Assembly: GCA_013396995.1 (NCBI GenBank)
Contig: VWZP01002662.1
Location: forward strand, 382,909 to 446,908
DNA: 64,000 nt
Reading direction: 5' to 3'
DNA from: Dicaeum eximium
Lineage: Eukaryota; Chordata; Aves; Passeriformes; Dicaeidae
Below the pieces are notes generated by a model. That model had not been told where the DNA came from. It saw only the letters and a program-made list of their open reading frames with translations, and searched no databases. Below are positions 26,401-38,400 of this stretch, one piece after another; the stretch's first letter is position 1; every line of letters begins with the position of its first letter. The translations under genes were made by a program, and so were the position numbers.

Positions 26401-29400
26401 TTCTTTGTAGTTTTGTTGGTAGTATTGTCTAAATTTAAACTTGAGTTGCATCTCAGTCCTTACAATGGATATGTGATTAACTTTCCTGTATACTTTGCAT
26501 ATACATTTCCATAAAATAAGCAGCTCACAGGTGTGCAGAAACTGTAAGCAATGTGACTACTCCCTTTTTATGTAAGTCTCTACTCATGCAAATTCATGAC
26601 CTTAACTTCATTTGTATTTTCAGTTCAGAAGTGGACTAAGTCCCATAAACTGAAATATTTAGGTGTACCAAGATATTGGGGTTCTGGCTTGCATGAAAGA
26701 AATGGAAACAGGTGACTATATCTTTTGTTGGCATATATTGGAATTTATTTCATCCACGAACATTATCTCTTTTAGTCTAACTTACTTTATAAAGTGTATT
26801 TTCTGCTTGTCTTCATTATCTTGTCTATCTCATCTTATTATATATATCTTATCTTATTAGCTTATCTACAAATTTTCATGTGCATTACAAGGGTGTGTTT
26901 AGGGACTATATAAATAGATGTATTTTGTTTGTATTCTGTGTGTTACTCTTGTTTGTGTTTGTTGCAGTCTTTATAATTGAGATTTCATTTGTTGTAAACA
27001 TTGCTGTAAAACAATAATGCTATTTATGCATATGTGTTTAGAAGCTTTTTGTATTTTAATTAAAACAAAGTCAAATTTCTAATGTACAAGTCCTGGAATA
27101 ATATGACTAAAGTTTTTCTTGTTGTGTGCACTTATGGTATTTTCACTCACAAATAATAAGGACTTAGTACTCTCTCAGATCTCTATTTTCCCTAGGGATG
27201 GGGCTTTTTCTGGCTTAATCTGTGAGCTAGAATAATTGCTAGTCTCATGTTAAATTTGTTTTAAGTCTAGGGATAGTTTTTAGTATTGCTCCGTGCCAGG
27301 AAAGGTTTTTGCTACTTGGTTTTTAATGCTAATGCCTGCTAATGTAATAGTCCTTGTTTCCTAGTGGCCATTCTCTGAACAGCTGTGCTGCAGAGGAGTT
27401 TTAGTAGTTCTCTGGCAGCTTACAGTAGGTCAGGCTTCTTTGTGTGGCTCACTGTGTAGGGCAGTCGGTGTGGATGCCTTAGTGTGTCAGAAATGTCAGT
27501 GTTTCAGTAGATCCTCAACTGTGAAACTAACCTAATGTAAAAATAGCATTCATTTTGATAGTGAAAGTAAATGTAGCAATTTTTTTATCCTGCAAATAAA
27601 AGTGGCTTTACATTCACTGCTTAGTGCATGAATTTCTTTAATATAGCCACTATGAACTCTTAGAGTTCTAGAACCAGTTTGGCTAGAGCAATGAATATCA
27701 GAACACCTCTGGCAAGTGAGAGGTTTTTGTTGTTAACAATAGGTCAAAAAAAGTTTGCAATAGATTTCAGTAAAGGAACATTGTAAGTGAACATTTTAAA
27801 TCACTTAGCCATTTGTAAAATCTAAGAAATGTATTTTTGTAAGTAGATGATGCTTGGTTTTGCCTATAGTGAGTTACAATAGGGATGTTTTCCTCTATGA
27901 GTACTTGTTATTTTGTTGCATAGCTAGAATAAAAAGCAGTTCTTTTGATGGATGAACATTTGAGTAGCTGATGTAAAAATGGTAAGAATTGATGTACAGC
28001 ATTGAAAAACTGCTGTATTTCAAGTATTTCCCACTGTTTCTTTTGAGAGAGACATATTCAATCACTAGTTAGTACACTTGACACACAAATAAAATACTTT
28101 CTCTAAATATGATTCAGTAACTTTGCTGTTTTTTTGGCTTTGGTTTTTTCTTTTTTTGTCCTTGATTTTAGCTATCGATTTATGATAATGGACCGATTTG
28201 GCAGAGATCTTCAGAAGATGTATGAAGAGAATGCGAAGCAATTTCCCCATAAAACTGTACTGCAATTAGGCCTGAGAATAGTAAGTTTAAAAAATACATT
28301 TTATTTTCTCAATGTGTGTTCCCTATGAAAATGTCTCAGTTCAGTCCCACTTTTGTGCCGATTCCAGGTCCTCTGGTGGGCAGACCTGGGTACTGCATTT
28401 ACATGACTTTTGTTTTGTTAGCTGGATATTCTGGAATATGTCCATGAGCATGAATATGTGCATGGAGACATCAAGGCCGAAAACCTCATTCTGAGTTACA
28501 AGAACCCTAATCAGGTATTTATAATGCATTTTACTCCTCATGTTTTAGACCTTCTATTTGACAAAATGAAAGTGTTTTGAACCTGTGAAATCTAGCAGAA
28601 GCTAATTTTTAAGAATGTATATTGTAACATTATTTCTGCTTGACATTTATATCTAGTTAATATTCTATGATTTTTTAATGCATTTTGCTGGACAGTTATC
28701 AATTGACTCTTTGGTCTAAATAGTATTCTAGAGAAATTCTTGAGATTAAAAAAAGATTGACTCACAAATAGGTATTTGCAGGTGGAAGTCTAAAATTATA
28801 TAGCACACTGGTAAATTATGTTTGCCTGTCTGCATTATTACCTCTTTGCTTTGTTCAAGAAATCCATCAGATAAGTGTTCTGTTACTGGAAAAATTGGTC
28901 TTTAAAATGTTGATTGTTCCACTTGATTTACGGAAGTCTTTAATTTTACTGCATTTTTAACTCTCTTTACTATTCAAATAATGCATATTAGAGTTTCAAA
29001 TTATGTATTTGTTCTTGCCCAAATGTTTTAGCTTGTGAAAGATGTAAAATAGTAAGTAATTTCAGTTCTCTTAAAGTAACTGTGTTGTTGGTGAGAAGTA
29101 GTAGTATACAGTATTGTTCAAATGGGTCAACTGACTTTAAAAGAGGGTAGCAGAGTGAGTATATTTATAACTCTATGGACATCTTTTTTTGCTTGTTACT
29201 TGGGTTTGTTTTTCTTTTTTTAAATCTATTTTTACTGGTAATAACTATCGTACTGTACTTGCCTTCTGTAGCAGCAAGAAATGACTTTCAGATCAGATTG
29301 GAAAACAATAAAACCTTACATATTGTTTTCAAATCATATGTATTAAGATTAATAAAGTACCTAGAATCATTCAGAGTTTTACAACTCGCCATTCTCAATA

Positions 29401-32400
29401 CTTTCAGGGAAGTTATGAGAAGGGTTGGGAGTTGCATTTATTATTTGCGTATTTTTTGTATTTATAGTTCTTTAACCTTTGAATGCTTTGTGGAAATTAC
29501 TAGGTGTACTTGGTGGATTATGGACTTGCCTACCGATACTGTCCTGAAGGAGTTCACAAAGCATATAAAGAAGATCCTAAAAGGTGCCATGATGGAACTA
29601 TTGAATATACCAGTATTGATGCACACAAGGGTGTGGGTAAGGATGTAAAACTCAGCAATGGGCGTTTGCATATCCTTTTTTATAAATAAAAGACTTTACA
29701 AAACTCAGTGCCGCAAACAAACCAAGTTTCTGTTTCTAAAAAAATGTTTTTCCTTTTTTTCATTTTTTCTGTTGTTCTTTGTGTTATGCTGGTATTTTTT
29801 TTTCTATTTACTAACTTTTACTAATTATATTTTTAATGTAACTTTCTTAAGAGCTCCTTAATTTATAAAGATAAGAGATTCAGCATATTGCTTTTTACTA
29901 AGTAGAAATAGAATAGTGGTTGTGAGATGTTGATAGAAAAATAGGTCCTTGTTTTAGGAGAAAAACTGTTGCTGTTATCAATGTGAAAATATATTTTATT
30001 TTAACTCAAAAAACTTTAATTATGCCTGTAGTCATTGGACATCAAAAAACAAGAAGTGAGAAAAGATTGAATATGTAAAGGACAGGTTTATGTCTGATTA
30101 ATCATTGAGGCTTTATAGTGAACATCAACTTCATTTCCTTAGTTCTTAAATTTTGCTCTATTAGCACAGGAGTGTTTTCTGCAAAAGTAACAGTTGTTGA
30201 AAATGATTATATACTTGAGGATACTTAAAGCTGAACATAATCAAAGGCATAAAATAATTCAGCATTATAGAATATTTTTTGGGGTAGGTGGGGTTTCAGT
30301 ACTTTTACCTTTTTATAGACAAAGGGAAGTAAAAACTATTTTGAACAGAAAGTCAATCACTTCACTAACTTGTTCTATTTTTTCCACAACCTGAGTACTT
30401 AAAAGGCTTCCTAAATTGGGATAACTGCAGCATGTCATGTCTTTGAATAGGAGAGGTTGATAAAGGACTTGAAAATTAAGTGATCCTTCCAGATGTAGGA
30501 ACACTATTTTTTTCCTTTCTAGCTCTCATGCTAAAATAAAGACATAAGTAACAGATACAGTAGTGTTAGCATTATCTTAACATATTTATAAATTGATAGA
30601 TAAATTTTACACTGTGTGTACTTTATTAGCTAATGTTATGGTTGGCTTTTTTGTGTGTGCATATATATTCAGCACCATCTAGACGTGGTGATCTGGAGAT
30701 CTTGGGTTACTGTATGATTCAGTGGCTTAGTGGCCATCTGCCATGGGAAGATAATTTGAAAGATCCCAATTTTGTCAGAGACTCAAAAATCAGGTGAGAA
30801 ACTATTTGTTTGCATTCTCCTTTGAAAATGAAAATGCCTTTCTGTAGAAATGCTTTGTACTTTCAGAATACTCCCTTTTGGTGAGTAGCTATTGTAGCTA
30901 AACCTCCCATTTTCCTTTCGTGTTTTGTGTATCCTTGACTTGTAATCAGACTTAACTCGTACTGTTCTGCTGGCTTCTTTTGCATTTGTGAGATGTTTAT
31001 TTTTCCACTGCAGTATTGGCACTTGAAAATTGCCATGGTGAAGCCAAAAGCACTCTTAGCAGGATGCAGGTAACCACCAGTCATGCTTTACAGGAAGAGA
31101 AGTGTGGAGTGTGACTCCCTTTAACACCATGCTCTGATGCATGAGGCAAAAATGAAGGCTAAAGGGGAATCATAAATGTCTTTGAGCATCATTCCAGCTA
31201 GAGAACTGTTAGGGAATTTAAAAATTATTTTTCATTTTGTCCCTCAGCCTCAATGTCAACATGCCTTCATTTCCCCTCAGCCCAGATCAGCCTTCTCTTG
31301 TCACATATTTAATATGAAGAGAGCTGTCCCAGCACAGGAGTTTCTGTCTCATTAACAAGTATTTGTTATTTGGCTTCCTTAGCGTCAGTATGTGAAGGTT
31401 GAAAATAGACCAGTTCTTTTTCTTCAGACTTCTGCTTGCTTTTAAGAATCAAAAACTGTTTCAGATAGCCCATCAGGCTTTCATCAGGTTCTCAAATGTG
31501 CTGCACACCTACAAATGGCTATACTAAGTCATAACAGAGGCTTATGCAGTAGTGTTTCTTGTATCTGACAGTGGCCCAAACTGGGTACTTAAATAGTTTA
31601 TCAGAACAGGACAAGATTGAAAATTCAAAAGAAACAGTAGTTTTGACTAATTTTGTTTTTCAGATGTAGAGATAATATTTCCATTTTGATGGACAAATGC
31701 TTTCCTGGGAAAAATAAACCAGGTAAGAGGAGCTATTTTAAAATACTTGTTTACTGAACTTTTTACCTATTTTAATTCTTCCTTTCAATCAGGAACAACA
31801 AAGTGGCATGAATTACATAGTTGCTTAAGAGAAGTCTAGACTCCTCATTTTGGCTGCAGTTATATACACTACAGACACTCTGATGTTTCTGGTTAAGCAC
31901 AGTATTCATTTCAAACATGAGATGTGTAAATTGATTTTTCACAACTGAATTTTAGATATGGAAATTTAAGAAGTAATGCAATCTTGAAGTACAGGTTGTT
32001 CCTATTTGGCACAGGTGATTTGCTGAGTACATTATTACTTTTTTTAATCTGACTCTATTAGAAATACACTTTCTTGGGGTCTTACTATTTAGTTATTTTC
32101 AGCTATTCCTGGTGATCAGAACAGTTTGCTCATTCAAGTGACTTGTTTGATTTTTCAGTGGTCTAGTGTTTAATATATTATTTAGTATATGTTTCAGTCT
32201 TGAACTGATGAAGTTCTGAGATAACATTGACTTTTCTTTTCCACCTTTTTAAATATAGACATAAGAAATACTGTGTAAATAAGCATTTGTTGGTGAAAAT
32301 TGGCCTATTAGGTTTTTTTACGACTGACTGTTTTCTTCATTGCAATAAACATGTAAAAACAGTGATGCTGTCATCACTGGGTAATGAACCTTGGTATAGT

Positions 32401-35400
32401 TTTTTTCTAAAATGTGTAGTAAAGACATAATAATTATGAGTTTATAAATAACCATTTTAAGAATAGCATAAGCAGTGCATGCATAATTTCTGTCTCTTTT
32501 GTAATAGAAGTGAATGATTAAAATGTTTTCAAATAGAAATTAATTGGAGGTGCCATTTCTTTAGATGAAATAGCCAAATATATGGAAAAGGTGAAGCTAC
32601 TCAGCTATGAAGAGAAACCTGTTTATCAGCATTTCCGAGAAATTCTTCTGCAAGGTCTCAAGGCCATTGGCCAAAAAGATGATGGCGTGCTTGACTTTGG
32701 CTTGGCAGAAAATGGAGACTTTCAGAGAAATCCTGTGCAAAAGGTTTTACTCTAAAAATTCATGTCATCTTTTATTGCATTTGGTTGAGTAAGAGTTAGT
32801 GGTGTTGGATGTAGGTGTCATAACTTAATCCAGTAGCAAATAATTAAATAGTGAAATGTTTAAGTCCTAGTTGCACACATTATTTCTCTAATTAAACTTA
32901 ACTAATTGTTAATAAAACTTAATACAGAATGATGTTTGTAGAGGTACTTTCATAGTAGATAGTACGTTGGATAACAAAATTTGTATACCTGGCTATAATG
33001 ATGTTTGAACAGATGAACATTTGGTTAATTTACTTATTTCTTTAAATTGGTAAAACTCCAGATGGATCAAAGTACATGTAAGATTAGTTTAGTTTTTGTT
33101 TTGTATTAGTTTCCTTTCCATGACTAGTTCAGAGCTTAGTTTTAAATATACATCTTTATGCCAAGTATTTGATTCTGGAATTCACATATTGATTTCACTA
33201 ATCTAATATGTTATTTTTGAGTCTTAACTGTATTAGTACGCTAGGGATATTTTCTTCCTTATATTTAAGAAGCCTTAAACTCTGGACTGGAATTCCAGTT
33301 TGAATACGGCATTAGGGACTTTTTAAGCTTTAGGGAAAGTGTATGTTAAAACAGCTTATACCTATAAAATGGTGGTCACATAATGGGACAGCAATTATCA
33401 TTTTCTACTTCGAACTGCATTTATTACTTCTTTATTTAAATGTGTTATTAATAGTTGGGTAATTTATTGGTTCCTTTAGCATGAACCAAGAAACTGAGAA
33501 TTATAATACAGGATAATAGTACAAGAATGTTGCTTGCTTACTGACATGATCACCAGTGTGTTAAAAAATGGGAGAAAATCAGGAAAAAAAACCCCTGTTG
33601 GAGTCTAAAGTCTTCTGAAGATATATGTTCAGCATTTCTTAAATATTTTTGTCCAGTAAATAGTATTTTGGCTAAAATCATACAGCTGTAGTCTCTATAC
33701 TGATATTTTCTGCTGAACTGAGTGTAAAGGTCTCTCCAAAAGGAGAGTTGGATAGCATAAGTTCTGTTCCCCCTGTGGTTTGATATGGCTTGAGACCTGT
33801 ATTTTGGGGAAAAAATAATCTGTCTTTAATGGTTGGGTGGTTTCTTTGCTGAGTAAGTTGGCCTGCTGCAGAGCCAACATCTGTGACCTTTAATGTCCTT
33901 GTCCAGCAGAGATGTCTGATGCACATCTGCAATGGAATAAAAACTCCAAAAATCTTGGTTTTTTAGCCTGTGTCAGTCAAGACCATTCCCAAAGGGTGTG
34001 ATAATCTTTTTCCATAGGTTCTTACCTCCTGACATCAAATAGAAGTAAGCCTTTTCATTGGGTTTCTTTTTTTTTTTTAATACTTTGAGAACCATATGCG
34101 TGGTCAGCTTACTCAGTTGTCACAAATATGAAGCACTTAGATAAAACAGGGGGTGCTACTGGCCCACTTGAGTAAGTGTTTTCAGCTGTCTGCTTCATAT
34201 GTCAGTGGACTTGATGCTACTGCTAGAGTGTCTGGACAGAGTAAGATTGATGGACATTATAACCTTCTTGCTTTTGACCAAGCACCAGGACAGATGACTC
34301 TTCCTTCTGTGTTGGGTTTTATAGGCCTTGTAGCAGCTGCAGTATAGGCTAGGGTAGAAGATGACTTGGTGTTTTAAAGATAAGCTCCAAATTCCAAACT
34401 TCATTAAAAACTACTGTCCATAAAGTTAATTTGCCATTGATGAGTGGTATTTTGCCTCTGAAAAAGCCAGGATCATCTATCATGTGCTGAATTTTGTTTG
34501 GCATGCTTAATGCCTAATTTGAAAAAGATTTCTCAAGGGTGGCATCCACCCTTGAGAAGATTGTGACCTCTAACACAAAATATCTCTGACATTTTGGCTC
34601 TACTGATCCTTTAATCACAGCAGGTCTTAACACATCTATTCTTAATTTCTTTTGGTGCAATCTACCATATATTTTCTTAAGACAGTGTTATTGGATGTTC
34701 TGAAGTTATGGTGTTTCATAGCTAGGAGATAATATTTCTAGCTTCTGTGTAAATACATTCTTTGAATGTAGGATTCTCCTGTGCTATCAGCTAATTGAGC
34801 CATGGTGGGCATTTATATGCTACATATAAGCATCCAAGTTCTGGAATCTCAGTCATTCTCCAGTATTGGTATCTGGGTAAAAGTCACAGATGTCTGCTGT
34901 ATTAAAAGTTAGCATTTTATTTTCTATATCATGTCTCAAGTTTCCCCAGATGTATGAGTAAATGAAACATAGTCCACAGCTGTGCTCAAGGTTTTTTCTT
35001 TTTTTCTTTTTTTTTTCTGTATAGTAAACATGCTAGTTTGTGAGTGTGGTATTCTCTAGTAGTTCTAGACAAACAAGAAGCTAGTAGTACCACGTATTGA
35101 AGGAAGTATTTCAAGCTCTTGACTAAATTATTTATAGCAAGGATCACATTTTTCTGTTGTTCAGTGCTGAAGAGTGTCTGGGAAATATTGGGAGTAAAGT
35201 AGCCTGGAAAAATACAGATCATAGTGATTTGTGGTTCCTTCTAATGTTCAGGTTCAGATGTGCAGGTGTTGCTTTTGTCAGATGAATGCTGCCTGATTTC
35301 TACTGCTATGTAATTCACCTGCATCAAGATTAAGAAACCACTTTTTATTAAATAAGCTTGGAAACAAGATAAATGTATTTTGCTTTTGTGTAATACGTAT

Positions 35401-38400
35401 TGAATATCTGTTTTTCTGATGAGCATTTAAAATGTTTCCTAGTACAATTGGGAGGAATGCATTATCTCTTATATAAAAGCAGTACAGTGCTGAAATAGTC
35501 CTCCTTAATTTTGGTCAGAATGAACAAAAGTGTCTGTGTTTATTCCTGCCTAATGCATCACAAATCTGCTGACATGCTAACCTTGGAGTCTTGGCTGGCG
35601 GTAATCAGGCCTGTGCACCGGCAGGAAAGATGTACCTAATGCACTCCATCAGTGCAGTTTGCATATGGAAGTTCTCACAGGGGAGCTGCCCTGTGCCAGC
35701 TGAGGGTTACCTGCCCACTGCAGTTATTGTATGTAATTATCGAACCAATCTGTTCAGCCCAGCAGGGTTTAGATGGTAATCATGAAGCAACACTTTGGAA
35801 AGGAAAGATGTAATGCACTCTCCCCTTCTCCCGTGAGCTGTGGTAAGTTGTAGCCACTTTTAAAGCTGTATTAGTAAAGCTCTAGTCACACACAATTAAA
35901 AAATAAATAAATAAAGAAAAAGGAAAAGTAAAACTCCTCCAGTGTTCAATGCTTTTCATGTATGCCTCATGCAGGTCAGTTCATCTTTTGCAAAAATCAT
36001 GGCTTTAAAACAATAATTTTCCATAACTACTTCAGGAATACTTTGCAATAGTAAGATTTATTGTAATACACAGATAATAAGAGCTCTATCCATTTAGAGG
36101 TTTTAAGATAGTGTACCTTGAATAGAGTTCAGATTTTCCAAATACCACTCTTTGGAACAGAACCCATGGTTGCTATTTAAAAAAATACTGTCAGTGAGTA
36201 TTAGCTGCTTTTAAGCTGTGCAAATAAAGCCTTAAGAAGCAAGGATCCAAATAAAATTGAAGTTAATGTGGTGTAATTTTTTTAGAAAACACAATTAATT
36301 TGAACTTGGGGTGAAATGTTATGTGTTCTTTAAGTTTTTCAGATTGCTCCTTTTGTAGCATTTAGTCAGTGTAAGTTAAAAAACCTCCCAGGTTATGATA
36401 ACAACACTTCATGTTTTCCTACATCAAAATTTCAACTCCTAAGGTGATCTGCAGATTGGGGAACTGTTGTTTTAAATTGTGTATGGCTTAGTACCAGTAT
36501 TCTTGTGTTAATAGAGGAATACAATTTTTCTATGACTCGAGACATTTTATAATATATAATATAAAATAAGGGAATACCTTGTGAGGATATTGTCTGCTTT
36601 ACGTGGTCTTTCCTGCTCTTGAGTTCAACTGCTATTTTTTTTAAAATTTTGATTTTTTTCTTCAGAAAAGAAGAAAGGCAGCAGCTGCAGCCAGTGAGAG
36701 CACTGAGGTGGAAATGGAAGATACGGAAAGTCCAATAAAAAAGAAAGCTGCTACTTCTCGTAAGTCAAAAGATTGTTCTGACAGTGACATGTACTGGTGT
36801 GGCAGGATATCTTGGCTAAAGTCCAGACCCCCACACAGCCACTTGCTCCCCACCTCAGTGGGACAGAAGGAGAAAATAGGATGAGAAAACCCATGAATTA
36901 AAACAAAGATGAGGAAATCTATTACTGTTTACTGTTTTGGGCAAACCAGACTCAACTTGGGGAAAATAAATGTAATATATTGCAAATGTAAAATAAATTT
37001 GGGTAGTGACAAACGTTAAAACAACATCTTTCCTTCCCCTTCCCCCAGGCTCAACCTAACTACGTCACCCTAAACTCTACCACTCTTCTTGTTCACTGCA
37101 GGGGTCCTGGAGGGGAAGTGTGCTGTGGTTTCTGCTGCTCCTTCATCCTTACATTTTCCCCACTCCTCCAGTGTGGGCTCTCTCTGTTAGGTTGCAGTCT
37201 TCCAGGAAAAAAAAAAAAAGTGGCCCAGTTTTTTCAGGAAATATCAATTTTTTCCACGTTGGGCTCTCATATGAGTTGCAGGGGATATCTCCTCCATTCT
37301 GGGTCCTTTCTGAGCTGCAGGGAATATGTGCTCTGTTGCAATGGAGTACCACTTCCACCTCTGACTTTGTTGTTCTGTCTGCTGTTGTCCACTCTTCTCT
37401 CTGCGCTGCTACTCCTTTTCTACCTGTCCAGGGATATTTTTTTGTCCTTTCTTAAATCTTTCCACAGAAGTGCCACAAACAAATTTGGCTCAGCTTTGGC
37501 CTACAATGGGCTTGTTTTGAAGCTTTGGCCTACAGTGGGTTTGTACTAGAGCCAGCTGGAAAGGGCTGTGCCAGGCACAGGAGAGCAGCTGGCCTCTCCC
37601 CACAGAGGCTTGCCTTGGAGCTGACCTCAGCTTACCAAAACCCAGCCACATAAAATACCCAATAGAAGCTTTAGCAGTTCTATTGCTTTTGATCTTATGC
37701 AATTTCTTTTTAGATTAACTTGATTAAATAAAATTGAAATATTTCAACTTTCTAAGAAAGGATTATGCTTCAATTAAGTACCGGCCAAAGCTGGTGGAAT
37801 TGCTAGGTGATAAAAATTGGTGGCTGAACCCTGTTATTTTGCCATCGTTCATCCTGTGCTCATTCTCATTTTTGTCCTCCTGTCTGGTCCAGTTCACTGT
37901 TAGAACATGCTGACTCCTCAGGATTCCTCTGCACAGAGTGTTAAAGCCAAGGGCTAACAGCAGCAGCTTCCAAAAACAAGTGTGTTTAAAGTAAAGGAAA
38001 GGATTAGCTATAAGGAGAGAAAATGCTGAAACTATTATTTCAACATAATTTGGCATAATTTCAGTGCAGTATGGAAGAAGTCATGGATAGATAAAGTAGG
38101 ATTATTAAAAATCCAGTGTGAGAAATGTTCAGTAGATCTGTATAGGGTAAGCTGATGGTGAGTGTCCAGTCAAGACTGCTTTATGGATCTGACCTTGTAA
38201 CGCCTTTATGTAAATGTGAACTGAATTCAAGTAATAGGAAAGTTATTTTTCCTAAATAATTTTGATTTATAATTTTAAGTAAAATACACCAGATGTTGTC
38301 TGTGGTCAAATAGTCTAAAAATAATACAGCAGTAGGACCAAAGTCTACCTCAGAACAAATCTCCTTGTTTAAAAATGGTTGTTTGATGAAGGAGTGTGGC

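Larger units (their letters stand above)
26712..32564 (+). other. VRK1: VRK1 mid-gene introns
   Basis: Introns 26712-28171, 28281-28421, 28515-29503, 29637-30672, 30794-31663 and 31723-32564 are AT-rich. Each is bounded by the GT/AG junctions listed with the exons. Apart from simple T- and AT-rich runs, I see no other gene or mobile element in them. Confidence 0.8.
32744..36665 (+). other. VRK1: VRK1 intron after residue 354
   Basis: This 3.9-kb intron starts with the weak donor GTTTTA and carries an early in-frame stop and AATAAA (32911). It also holds a 13-bp-stem hairpin at 34530-34558 and an A/AAAT-rich stretch near 35897-35927. No other exon is supported. Confidence 0.75.

Noticed and set aside
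29175..29648. 157-codon frame overlapping a VRK1 exon
   Set aside because: It is a different frame from the kinase reading at 29504-29636, which carries VDYG and the activation segment.
34530..34558. microRNA precursor at the intronic hairpins (34530, 43618, 49784, 57453)
   Set aside because: Stems of 10-14 bp are far shorter than the roughly 30-bp stems of microRNA precursors, and the flanks do not extend the pairing.
37118..37549. 143-codon frame rich in Ser, Leu and Cys
   Set aside because: It lies wholly inside the reverse-orientation LTR and has no domain; it is LTR sequence.
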